Source: Chara braunii
Lineage: Eukaryota; Streptophyta; Charophyceae; Charales; Characeae
Assembly: GCA_003427395.1 (NCBI GenBank)
Contig: BFEA01000868.1
Coordinates: 384,917-408,367, forward strand
Direction of reading: 5' to 3'
Length of the DNA: 23,451 nt
The notes under the pieces were generated by a model, which was not told the origin of the DNA, did no database searches, and saw nothing but the letters and a program-made list of their open reading frames with translations. A program made the translations under genes and the position numbers. This document shows positions 8,730 to 17,234 of this stretch, in pieces (positions within the stretch are counted from its first letter, which is position 1; each line of letters opens with the position of its first letter).

Positions 8730-10501
8730 CGGCAAGCCAATTCCGATGGGTAACAGACAACAATCCGTTGGTCTTTTACAAGACCCAAGACACCGTCAAC
8801 AGCACCATCGCTCGATGGATGACTTTCATCGACCAGTTCGACTTCTTTCCCGATCACATTCTGGGGAAGTCGAACCATTTTGCGGATGCTCTTTCACGGC
8901 GTCCTGATCATTGTACCGTGGTCTATTCAACCATCGAGATCGACAACGACCTGCGGGACAACTTAATCCACGACTACCAAGCCGACCCCGAGTTTCGCGA
9001 CAAGTACACGAATTGCTTCTCTCCTAATCCGGCGCCTTCTCACTACCGGATCCAAGAGGGGTACTTGCTTGTCCACACACGGGGGAAGGACCTTCTTTGC
9101 GTACCGAGTGACCCTCACTTGCGTACACGGCTTCTTGGCGAGTTCCATGATGCTCCCGTCACCGGACACTTTGAAGTCAATCGCACGATCGGCCGACTTT
9201 GCGAGCAATTTTGGTGGCCCGACCTTCTCGACGACGTCACACGCTATTGCGAGTCATGCGAGGTTTGCCGATGCTGCAAATCCCGCAACCATCGTCCATA
9301 CGGCGAGTTGCGACCATTCCCGGTCCCCTTGCGGCGAAGGGAAGCAATTGCCATGGACATTACCGGCCCGTTCCCCAAGCACAAGACCGGCGTGAATGGG
9401 ATTCTCACGGTGGTCGACTGACTCACCAAGTTCGCCATGTTTTTGCCTTGTCGCTATTATGCCAAAGCACCGGAGTTGGCCGAGGTTCTTTACGCCGGTT
9501 GGATTCGAACCAAGGGTCACCCCAAGGAAATCGTTTGCGACCGTGACACTCCGTTCATGTCCGATTTTTGGTTGGCGCTCATCAAACGATGGGGCTCATC
9601 TCTCAAGCCAAGTTTGGCTCGCCACCCCCAAACCGATGGCCAAATGGAGAGGGCGCATCAGACCTCGCAGGTTCTCCTTCGCACTCTCATCTACCCCAAC
9701 CAAAAGGATTGAGTTGAGCGGCTTCCGGATATCGAGTTGGCCTACAACTCGTCCATCCACCCGGCTATGGGGATGTCACTCTTCGTGTTCGAGCACAACT
9801 CACCGGTCACTTCGTCGTTGGACACAATCATTCCACGAACGACTGAGAGCGACGACCATTTTTTTTTCTTGTGTCGGATGCAAGAGCTACTTGTCAAGGC
9901 ACACAACCAGATGGCCAAGACGCAGCAACGCATGAGCCAACAGGCCAATCGCCAGCGTCTTCCTTGCCCATTCCGCGTCGGTGATCTCGTTTGGGTTTCC
10001 ACCGCGGAATTCAGCCTTGAACAAGATATCTCTCGCAAGCTCCTCTCGAAATGGACGGGGCCCTAACCGATCATGGCACCTGCTGGGGATGCGCCTGAGG
10101 GACCTTCCTTCACTATTCAGGTGCCCGCCCACTTGCCCGTCTACCCAGTCTTTCATTGCTCCAAGTTGGCTCTTTACACGCCAACGGAACATGACGATTT
10201 TCCCGGGCGACGTTCGCAAGACCCACCCTCTATGGATGGTTTTCAGGTTGTCGGCGACATCATCTCCCAGTGACGCTACGGCAACAGGCCAACCGAGTAC
10301 TTGGTACATTTTGCGTACTGCACTCACAAAGCTGACCATTGGTTGACCCACGTAGAACTCCAAGCAACAGCTCCGGATGTTCTCGCACGCTACGAACGCA
10401 AAATGCAAGGCAAGTCGGTATCTTTGGCTCCACGTCGCACCCGCGTCCAGGTTCCACCTTCAGATCGTCAACTTCGCCCTCGACCCGGCTTGACTTCATA
10501 A
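8730..10501 (+). pseudogene. pol (INT): RNase H tail, integrase and chromodomain-like tail of pol
   Basis: This frame (frame 2) would insert cDNA into chromatin. It begins with the RNase H end (VTDNNPL; ADALSRR near 8884). The integrase zinc-binding domain follows, with HDAPVTGH and later CESCEVC (about 9145-9273). The catalytic core retains all three acidic residues: Asp at 9356-9358 in MDITGPFP, Asp at 9539-9541 in CDRD, and Glu at 9647-9649 in TDGQMER. In-frame stops are TGA 9419, TGA 9710, TAA 10064 and TGA 10271, with no frameshift between them. The C-terminal part (about 10230-10370) has the spacing of a chromodomain, with EYLVHF and a following W-L, but degenerate aromatic positions. 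It ends at TAA 10499-10501, overlapping the polypurine tract. Confidence 0.88.
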
Positions 10502-10512
10502 GGAGGGGGGAG
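10498..10512 (+). other. Polypurine tract
   Basis: An uninterrupted purine run ending AAGGAGGGGGGAG lies immediately before the TG of the 3' LTR at 10513. This is the plus-strand primer site expected in LTR retroelements. It overlaps the terminal stop codon of pol, so coding sequence runs right up to the LTR. Confidence 0.85.
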
Positions 10513-11788
10513 TGTTACCTGCTGCGCCTGCAACAGGCTCCACGGGCCATTCCCAAGCCCGTGACGTTTTCAGGCCAAAAAGCCTGAAAACAAGGGCCTA
10601 CAGGCCCTGTGTCGTTTCAGGCTAAATCAGGGCCTTTCCGGCCCTGAGTGTTTTTAGCCTGAAACTGAGGGCCATTTCCGGGCCCTTATCAGTTCGACCT
10701 GCCCTGAAACTCAGGCAACAAACCAGGGTTTTAGCACAGGCCATTTCGGGACTGTTTTCAAGACAACCCCTGGTCGAGCTTCAACGCCAGGGTCTGGCAC
10801 GTTTCGGCATTGGCAAGAGCAGCCTCCTGGACGGGCCAGCACTATATAGGACTAGCCCGCCCTACAGGCAGGCACGTAGTTCCTAGGTACTTCCCAGGCA
10901 CTTCACGTGCAGTTCAGGAGGCAGGAGGTAGTCTTGAGGATTTGGCAGCAGCACTCTGGAGGAGCGCTGCAGGAGTAGTAGCAGCGTTAGCAGTAGTCTT
11001 CAGCGCTGGGCGCTAGTAGCGTTAGCTGTAGCAGCTGGAGTCGTACCAGAGAGAGAGAGATTGGGCGGAGGCCAGAGGGACTTACCGGCAGCGCCATTGC
11101 TCCAGCTTCGTCTTCGAGGTACCTGCAGCACAGCACCATCTTCACAGGTTAGTACCTGGCACATGAGAGAGAGAGTTCTTCTTCTTCCTCTTCTCAGTCC
11201 ACCATCTCCTTCTCACCCTCTCGCTATCTGACTTCACTGGATCAGCAGACTACGAGGGAGAGAGAGAGAGAGATTGGTGACATTTGGATCTAGACTCGAC
11301 GTTGGACTTCAGANNNNNNNNNNNNNNNNNNNNNNNNNNNNNNNNNNNNNNNNNNNNNNNNNNNNNNNNNNNNNNNNNNNNNNNNNNNNNNNNNNNNNNN
11401 NNNNNNNNNNNNNNNNNNNNNNNNNNNNNNNNNNNNNNNNNNNNNNNNNNNNNNNNNNNNNNNNNNNNNNNNNNNNNNNNNNNNNNNNNNNNNNNNNNNN
11501 NNNNNNNNNNNNNNNNNNNNNNNNNNNNNNNNNNNNNNNNNNNNNNNNNNNNNNNNNNNNNNNNNNNNNNNNNNNNNNNNNNNNNNNNNNNNNNNNNNNN
11601 NNNNNNNNNNNNNNNNNNNNNNNNNNNNNNNNNNNNNNNNNNNNNNNNNNNNNNNNNNNNNNNTTTGTATGTATCGGAATGCACATTGCTTGTTGAGATT
11701 CCACTTGCACTGCATTGTCCATTCAGTCCTTTTTATCACATTGCGGATCCTCGGTTTACATGTACATCGCCCAACTGGGCATGTAACA
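10513..11788 (+). repeat. 3' LTR, interrupted by an assembly gap
   Basis: Begins TGTTACCTGC (10513) and ends CATGTAACA (11788). It repeats the 5' LTR, including the hairpin array and TATATA at 10843-10848. Compared with the 5' copy it has about 14 substitutions in the first 400 bp, and different indels around 10928-10965 and 11025-11045. Positions 11314-11663 are N and correspond to 3655-3964 of the 5' LTR (310 nt), so the gap is probably an estimated size rather than measured. Confidence 0.9.
11314..11663. other. Assembly gap (350 N)
   Basis: All bases are N. Any open frame crossing this stretch is an artefact. The matching stretch of the 5' LTR is 310 nt long, so the real missing sequence may be about 40 nt shorter than shown. 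Gaps like this commonly arise when near-identical LTRs cannot be resolved. Confidence 0.98.
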
Positions 11789-12600
11789 TGACGTGAGCAA
11801 GGAGCAGCATCCAACTGCAACATTCAATGTGGTCTTGTTTGGGCTGAGGGAAGCCTCCTGACATCAACATCGTCCTCCATCGAAGAGGGGTTCCGTTCCA
11901 AGCACTTTGCCTAGTCATATCTGAACTCTGAGTTGCCCCTACAAGTGGGATGCTTTTACCTTGAAAAGAAACGATGACCCTAGCAGTAAATCACCAGTAC
12001 CTTTCCCGGCTCGAAAACGAAAGTCACGAGTCACGCCGGTATATCTGGAAGCCAAGCGGGAAAGGGCCGCCGTTGATAAATTTCATCGGCGGCCCGTTTT
12101 TCATTTCGGGCCTCCGAAACTGCCCGTGGCGAAGATATGGGAAATGTACTGGTGGTTTAAAAATAGCCGGGTTTGTGTTTCCTTCGTAGGAGCAAAGCAT
12201 TGGCCCTGCAGAAGGATGATATGCCTGATTGAGTGGCTGCATGCCCGAGTTGCATTGGCTGGCTTCTGGGTTCAAGACCCTGGTCAGCACGTACTTCGCC
12301 CCAAGACTGAGGCTCCATCCTGTTGAAATATCATAAAAACATCATTGCCGAGGCAGTGCCAGGGGCACTAACAGCAATAATGATGACACGTGATAAATCG
12401 AGAAGACTTCTGTTTGCCTTTGGGAATAACTTTAGGGTTAAATTGTAAAAATTTTGTGAATTGCCTTGTGCATTTTCGAGATTTGCAGTTTATAGCTCGT
12501 GGTTCTCTGCCAATAGTGTTTCGATCCTAGAAACATGCCGGCGTTTTCCTGTGTAGTAAGGATAGTATACTGTCATAGATCTGCTTTGGAATTTTTTATT
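11789..12600. other. Right flank of the LTR element, no clear gene
   Basis: Open stretches here begin at non-ATG codons and show no family motif. A hairpin with perfect 9-bp GC arms, GGGCCGCCG (12064-12072) and CGGCGGCCC (12087-12095), is followed by a short T run. Its framework resembles 1374-1403, so it is probably part of a dispersed repeat. No promoter or RNA gene is evident. Confidence 0.5.
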
Positions 12601-12617
12601 TTTGGAGATTCCTTTAA

Positions 12618-12740
12618 GGGACACTGGACCCGGTTTCCAGGAGCCTATAGCTGAGTTTTGGCCTCAGCAGATTTGTACCGGGTTGATATGTAGGGGTGTG
12701 TTCCCGGCCCCGGTGGTCTCATTGGAATGAAAAAAAAAAA
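12618..12740 (+). mobile_element. Divergent A-tailed retroposon remnant
   Basis: GGGACACTGGACCCGGTTTC at 12618 closely matches the conserved block of the A-tailed repeats at 18320 and 23007. About 100 bp later the sequence runs into an A tract (12730-12740), and another A tract is at 12760-12772. The middle differs from the other copies, so it may be a subfamily or a chimera. Confidence 0.4.
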
Positions 12741-13405
12741 GAAATGGTCCAAAAAAATGAAAAAAAAAAAAACTGAGGCTTGTCAGTTTGAGGATAAAAT
12801 CGCAATCACCCTTGGGAAAAAAAGGAAGTTAAAATAAATGAATGAATAAAACATTCTGCCTAATCCGGACCCTTTTTTTTTTATTTTTTTTCAAAGAAAT
12901 TAGATAGCATCCCAGGCAGTTAAAAAATAATAATAATTAAAAAAAGTTATACTCTTCTCTTTTTCTTTTTTTTCTTTTTTTTTAATAGGAAAATACTCTT
13001 CTCTCAATTTAACCTTTCATTACCTAAAGACCACTACTCCTAAGCCTATGCAGGGGACTCCTGCAAGCATTGCTACCTCTCACAATTAAGGGGATGCATG
13101 TTGCCCCCCGCCCTATCGGCGGTGGTCAGGGAGTAGGGTGGGGCCGCTGGTGGGGGGGGGAGGAGGCGGCTAATGCAAAGAGCGAACATTTTGCCAGTAG
13201 CTACGCCTCCCATCTACTTCCCCTGTCCCCATCGAGTAACAGCAGTGTCTATGGCCAGCACCCACGTATGCTGTCTTTGCATGACATCTGTAGAAATGGG
13301 AACAATGGAGAGAAAATTTAGCATTGCCCTTGCGCCTGCACAAGGTATGACAATGCACAAATCAAGGACCGCAACTTGGTTGTCTCGAAAAGTACAAAAA
13401 AACAA
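12741..13405. other. AT-rich tracts and spacer, no gene seen
   Basis: Holds several A and T homopolymers (12760-12772, 12871-12888, 12960-12984) and a GC-richer part (13090-13170) with a G run at 13153-13160. Short open frames occur on both strands but have no recognisable domain and no length above chance. Confidence 0.45.
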
Positions 13406-13478
13406 CAGGCCTAGCTCAGTTGGTACACCCATGAACTGTTGAAATAAAGAGCCAAGTTCGAATCCAGATGTCAGATGC
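13406..13478 (+). repeat. tRNA-like Pol III box pair (SINE head or tRNA pseudogene)
   Basis: TAGCTCAGTTGG at 13412-13423 matches the A box consensus and GTTCGAATCC at 13456-13465 matches the B box, at tRNA-like spacing (44 nt from start to start). The flanks do not form a good acceptor stem, and the T stem is badly mismatched, so this is not a working tRNA. A tRNA-derived SINE head is likely. A tracts follow at 13484-13490 and 13555-13568. Confidence 0.6.
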
Positions 13479-13673
13479 ACAGAAAATAAAATAAGTTATG
13501 GAATACCTGGGGCCGGTCAGTCAACGATGATGCCTCAAGGCTGCCACCCTTTATAAAAAAAAAAAAAACAGAAAGTGAAAAAAAAACGCACAAAAAGTTA
13601 AAACAAAGCAAACAAATTACCTACATAGACCACAATCTGATAGGCTTCCCAGGAAAAAAAACAAGTTCCCCAG

Positions 13674-13675
<2 letters not shown>

Positions 13676-13746
<71 letters not shown>
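13676..13746 (+). repeat. (TC)n microsatellite
   Basis: An uninterrupted TC dinucleotide run of 71 nt. The perfect, long tract is expected to vary in length between individuals. Confidence 0.97.
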
Positions 13747-13750
<4 letters not shown>

Positions 13751-13981
13751 GGTTAAATCATCATTAGGGTCTTGTTTCCGAACTCGTGACGGCTGCTGAC
13801 TCTGTTATAGCCCAACCCTACACGTCATGGTTACTTACATTCTGCGTAGCATCACGTTCGGGCTTGGTGACCGAGCCAAAAGTGTCCCAAAATAGACGAT
13901 GCCCGGATTTTTATTATTATTATTATTTTTTAATGTAGGGGTTGGGGGGCCCCGGGGGGCATTGCCCATCACTCCTGAACA

Positions 13982-14120
13982 TACACACATGCACACGCAC
14001 ACACACACACACACCACACACATGCACACACACACACACACACACATCTGCTGATGCAACACCTACAGCAGCTGCTGCAGTAGTAACTGACTGATGCATC
14101 AGATATAGCTGCTGCATTTG

Positions 14121-14178
<58 letters not shown>

Positions 14179-14262
14179 CAGCTGACACAGCTGATGCAGC
14201 ACCTATAGCAACTGCTGAAGCAGTATCTGATGCATCGGATGTAGCTACTGCGTTTGTTGCGT

Positions 14263-14299
<37 letters not shown>
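13982..14299 (+). repeat. Compound minisatellite: (AC)n tracts with duplicated module
   Basis: AC tracts at 13982-14047, 14122-14173 and 14264-14299 alternate with two related modules, 14048-14121 and 14178-14262. The modules share GATGCARCACCTAYAGCA, CTGCTGMAG and TGATGCATCRGATRTAGCT, and are offset by exactly 140 bp at GATGCA (14053 and 14193). His-Thr and Cys-Val open frames across this region are translation shadows of the dinucleotide repeats. Confidence 0.9.
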
Positions 14300-14300
<1 letters not shown>

Positions 14301-14419
14301 GTGGCCACCCACTATGCCCCCCTCCCGGGACCGGAATGGCCGAAATGGCCCCAGTGCCGGCCACATGGATGCGTTGGGCAAATCCCCCCCCCCCCTTTTT
14401 TTGCTTTTTTTGCGATTAG

Positions 14420-14492
14420 CCGAACATGTTCGGTTCCCGCTCGACCGAGCGTCCCAACATGTTCCGATGCTCGGTGGGGCGCCGAACATGTT
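14420..14492. repeat. Three AACATGTT palindromes
   Basis: CCGAACATGTTCGG at 14420-14433 is a perfect 14-bp palindrome. AACATGTT recurs at 14456-14463 and 14485-14492, spaced 33 and 29 bp. The middle copy is enclosed by the inverted arms ACCGAGC (14444-14450) and GCTCGGT (14469-14475). Such phased dyads could bind a dimeric protein or be part of a repeat end. Confidence 0.75.
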
Positions 14493-14527
14493 TGGCGTGC
14501 TACACAGTTTACAATCCAGACATCTGA

Positions 14528-14693
14528 GGTGAGGTCCCACTAGCAACGAGGATTGGATTGAACGCCTGAATCATGACTCTTTTGAGGATAAGTGCAGAAA
14601 AAATCGGGATTGATGTGGATTTCTGCATCTCTGCTCTAAACCCATCCACATTCAGGTGCTTAATCCAATCCTCTTTGCCAGTGCGTCCTCACC
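14528..14693. mobile_element. Foldback element 1 (MITE-like)
   Basis: The left arm 14528-14571 starts GGTGAGGTCCCACTAGC and ends CCTGAAT. The right arm 14650-14693 is its reverse complement with about ten mismatches. The interior also pairs in part (TGTGGAT 14614-14620 with ATCCACA 14644-14650). At 166 bp and without coding capacity it resembles a non-autonomous foldback or MITE. A partial copy of the left arm, AAGGTCCCACTAGCAAAGAG, lies at about 14816-14835. Confidence 0.75.
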
Positions 14694-14998
14694 CCTGTGC
14701 AGACTGGCACCTGCAGCTCCATATCAGACATTCTTTTTTTTAATGTAGGTATGGGTCGATTCATCAACTAAAACTATATGGCATAAAGATTACGGTGGGA
14801 AAACTACAGGAGCAAGGTCCCACTAGCAAAGAGGCTTGGGTTAAACCGCCAGTTCATCTGAAGCACAGTAGGCCTCTTACTGGCTCTTTCTGGTTTACGC
14901 GGTAAGAGCTAGCTTTTTTATTTGGGCCTGGGCCGGTAGTGAATGCTGTAGGCCACTGTGAAACGGCCCAGTTGGAAGCTCACGAGCCTTGGAAGGTA

Positions 14999-15163
14999 GA
15001 GTCACAAAAACCAGTTATAATTGCACTATGGGGCAAGATACAGTTTGCACTCGCACTTCGGCCACCTACCTGGCCAGGAAGCTGGGTTGTATACGTTGCC
15101 CGAACTGCTATTCGAAACTGTATCTTTGCCCATATTGCAATTATGAAGTCATTTCTGTGACTC
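14999..15163. mobile_element. Foldback element 2 (MITE-like)
   Basis: The left arm 14999-15046 (GAGTCAC...ATAATTGCACTATGGGGCA...CAGTTT) pairs with the right arm 15115-15163 (AAACTGTATCTTTGCCC...TGCAATTAT...GTGACTC), with few mismatches and one small indel. The 165-bp length is almost the same as foldback 1, although the termini differ. The near-mirrored open frames on both strands are a by-product of the palindrome. Confidence 0.82.
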
Positions 15164-15540
15164 CCGCGTCGTCTCCCCAATAATCATGGTGATTATTTTT
15201 TTCAAGGGCGAAGGCCTTGAGATATCATCATAGAACTGACCCGCCCTTGGTAATTTAGAATTGTAGCATTTTACTCAGCTGCTTCTGGTGGAGTTCGAAC
15301 TTTCTTTTTTCCTTCTTCTCTTTTTTTTTTCAAAAGGAACAAGCTTGGATCTATTCGTTGGGGGATGATGTTTGAACTCAGATTCTTCAGAGGTGTTTTC
15401 TTTTTTTTTCTTCTTTTTTTTTCAAAAGAACAAGCTCCGGTCTATTTTTGGGGGACGATGGAGTTTGAAGTCCGGTCTGGATTTCAACAGTTCAGAGGTG
15501 TTTTTTACAGTTCATCATATATTCTGTTTACCAGCGTCCT
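15164..15540 (+). repeat. Duplicated A/T-tract repeat
   Basis: Two tandem units about 90 bp apart (near 15312-15400 and 15405-15508) share TTTTTTTTTCAAAAG, GAACAAGCT, GGTCTATT-like and GGGGGAYGATG words, then TTTGAA and TTCAGAGGTGTTTT. The words TCTATTCGTTGGGG recall the TCTATTCGTGGGG block of the A-tailed repeats, so a distant relation is possible. No gene is seen. Confidence 0.6.
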
Positions 15541-15575
15541 GGTGAGGTGAGCCCCCCCAGGCCGCTGGGCCTCTG

Positions 15576-15617
15576 CACGTGCCCGACACGTGGCAGTGGC
15601 TTTCAGCTTGCCACGTG
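15576..15617 (+). promoter_or_regulatory. Triple G-box cluster
   Basis: CACGTG occurs at 15576-15581, 15587-15592 and 15612-15617. The last two are in the extended forms ACACGTGGCA and TGCCACGTGCCA. In plants this core is bound by bZIP and bHLH factors. The cluster lies 112-153 bp upstream of the ATG at 15729, a plausible promoter position. Whether it is active is unknown. Confidence 0.55.
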
Positions 15618-15676
15618 CCACCTGTCGTTTGTTGGTGTGGATGCCCCGCGACGCGTGAACAGGGGAAGCGCCAGCC

Positions 15677-15721
15677 ATGATTGATTGGAGGTTAGTGCAC
15701 AATAGTGGCGCAGTTCTTTGA
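15677..15721 (+). CDS. Small upstream ORF (14 codons)
   Basis: ATG at 15677 opens a 14-codon frame ending at TGA 15719-15721, eight bases before the main ATG at 15729 and in a different frame. If transcribed as one mRNA it would be an upstream ORF that could lower translation of the main frame. It may be chance; no conservation can be checked here. Confidence 0.25.
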   Translation: MIDWRLVHNSGAVL

Positions 15722-15728
15722 CCGAGCC

Positions 15729-16475
15729 ATGGCTACCATGGAGGAACTACAACTTGGAGCGAAGGAGTTGCTGATCGCCCTGGAGGAAGGTAGTAGGCGG
15801 CTGCAGGAGTTTGTGAACGTGCTGTCTTCGCGATGGCAGGAGGGGCCAGAGGTCGAAGTGGGGGCGATCTCAATGGCGGAGTGGTTGGATGACATCTCCC
15901 AGGACATGTTGGATATCATATGGGAGCTGGAGGAGGGGCCGGATCCCCAGCTCGAGGCCTTCATCTACTGGAGGTGCGCAGATGACAAGATCAGAGCCTG
16001 CAAAGCACTCTCCGCAAAGGGTTGCGACCTGCACGATCAGCTGAGGGGTTGCTCGTGGACAAGGGATGACGAATACCTCTCCCCGGATCGGCAGGAGATG
16101 GGCGAGAGGACCACGGATTGGTTGTTGTCGAAGGGCGAGGACAAAACTTCAGCAGCACAGGCAGCGACGGAGACAACGGCGGCAACGCCAACAACAACCT
16201 CAACAATAACAGCAGCAACATCAATAAAAACAACGATGATGGCTACGGTCACAATGTCAGCAAGCGCTTTCATTACCGGAACAACAGGGAGAACATCGCC
16301 GGCAGTGACGATGATAACAGCTGTAATTACAACGACAACAACGGCAACATCAGCAACAGCAACAATAACGCCGACGGCGCCGGAAGTGGTGACGACAACG
16401 GTGGCAATATCAACGACAACAACAGTGGCAGCAGTAACAATAACAACAACAGCGACACCAACAGTAACAACGTAG
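15729..16475 (+). CDS. Unrecognised 248-aa protein with Thr/Ala low-complexity tail
   Basis: I do not recognise the family. ATG 15729 is chosen over the in-frame GTG 15705 because it sits in GCCATGG, a good plant start context, and begins MATMEELQLGAKELL. Residues 1-130 look like a real acidic, helical domain with several Trp (AEWLDDISQDMLDIIWELEEG; later RDDEYLSPDRQEMGERTTDW). From about residue 140 the sequence becomes ACA/AAC-type triplet repeats read as Thr/Ala/Ile. Frame 2 over the same DNA (16118-16531) is also open and reads Asn/Asp/Gly/Ser-rich. The true tail frame is therefore uncertain, and a frameshift near 16120 is possible. A G-box cluster and a small ORF lie upstream. It could be lineage-specific, a repeat-family protein, or one exon of a larger gene. 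Confidence 0.45.
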   Translation: MATMEELQLGAKELLIALEEGSRRLQEFVNVLSSRWQEGPEVEVGAISMAEWLDDISQDMLDIIWELEEGPDPQLEAFIYWRCADDKIRACKALSAKGCDLHDQLRGCSWTRDDEYLSPDRQEMGERTTDWLLSKGEDKTSAAQAATETTAATPTTTSTITAATSIKTTMMATVTMSASAFITGTTGRTSPAVTMITAVITTTTTATSATATITPTAPEVVTTTVAISTTTTVAAVTITTTATPTVTT

Positions 16476-17234
16476 GTGACGATAATGGCTACTGCTACCC
16501 TTCCCCCCTTCTGTGTGTTGTTTCTCCCTGATGATCCGCTCTTCGTCGCTCTCCGCCGAGTGGGAGTGGGATAGACCACGACTCTCAATTGATTGGGGTT
16601 GTCCGGTCCTCAATCCCCAACTATGACGTCGTGTTGATTGTCCCCAGGGAGGGTGGTAGGTTGTTTAGGGTTTCGTGCTTTGATGCGTTTGTCTGTTGTG
16701 GTGATTGTTTTACTCAGGTCTTTAGTTGCCTGGGAAGGAGGTCAATCCTTCCCTTATTTGGGGAAGTAAGCAATGCCTTCTGCTCCAAAGAGAGCTATAC
16801 AGATTTTCTTTTTCTTTTCCCCCTTAAAGCCCAGGTTGTTGTAGAGGTGGGATACTAGACGGATGGCAGTCACCCACAGTACTCGCCCACTTGGTTGTCC
16901 AGATGAACCCCTCTGAAGATCCCACCCACCCTTCCTCTCATGTTTTCGCCCTGGCGCACCCCCACCCCCCCTGTCCTACCCTAGTGTTAACCACCCAGGA
17001 CCATCACCCATTGCCATCTTGGCAGGGTGACCTGACCAGACAGCTGTTGCAGGTACTGGGGCTAAGCAGAGACTCCTACCCCCTGCTCAGCCCTGGTTGA
17101 AGCAGACATCGTGCAAGCCTGATTGCACGGGGACTTCGGCAGCTAGGTATGAACATGCTGCTTCAGGTCTTCATGAGGGTGCCCAGTGACTCCCATCTAG
17201 CTTAGTTGTGTGGTGATGATAGAGAGCTGGGAGA
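16476..17234. other. Spacer with a dispersed repeat fragment
   Basis: No gene seen. The block 16828-16880 (CCAGGTTGTTGTAGAGG, then ATACTAG and ATGRCAG words) matches 23219-23262 (CCAAGTTGTTGTAGAGG). Both follow T-rich sequence, so they are copies of one dispersed repeat. The stretch 16920-17100 is C-rich with CCACCC runs and no recognisable product. Confidence 0.5.

Larger units (their letters stand above)
2855..11788 (+). mobile_element. Ty3/Gypsy LTR retrotransposon, decayed, nearly full length
   Basis: An 8.9-kb element with two LTRs (2855-4089 and 10513-11788), a primer-binding site directly after the 5' LTR, a polypurine tract directly before the 3' LTR, and gag, protease, RT, RNase H and integrase in the Ty3/Gypsy order (integrase after RNase H). 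A chromodomain-like tail follows integrase, pointing to the chromovirus group. The LTRs differ at roughly 14 sites over the first 400 bp by eye, but at few sites in the rest of their comparable length. The frame is broken by stops near 5160, 7192, 7195, 9419, 9710, 10064 and 10271 and by frameshifts near 7847, 7868, 8150 and 8727. It is therefore non-autonomous as it stands. One ambiguous base lies at 8279, and an N gap interrupts the 3' LTR. Confidence 0.92.

Noticed and set aside
2850-11793. 4-bp ATGA target-site duplication
   Set aside because: ATGA occurs at 2851-2854 and 11788-11791 would need the terminal A of the 3' LTR (which would then give ATGA only by ending the LTR at TAAC), breaking the usual TG...CA end. 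Too weak to claim.
11250-11823. Open frames of 137-177 codons crossing the gap
   Set aside because: They consist almost entirely of unknown residues from the 350-N gap within the 3' LTR.
12064-12100. Rho-independent-type terminator (GC hairpin plus T run)
   Set aside because: The shape is right, but the context is a eukaryotic genome with no gene ending there, and a similar hairpin recurs at 1374 as part of a repeat.
13406-13478. Intact tRNA gene
   Set aside because: The A and B boxes are good, but the acceptor and T stems do not pair and no sensible anticodon arm can be drawn.
13835-14543. His-Thr and Cys-Val repeat proteins on both strands
   Set aside because: They are translations of (AC)n tracts and have no sequence typical of proteins outside them.
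14939-15183. Mirrored small ORFs on both strands
   Set aside because: They are by-products of foldback element 2.
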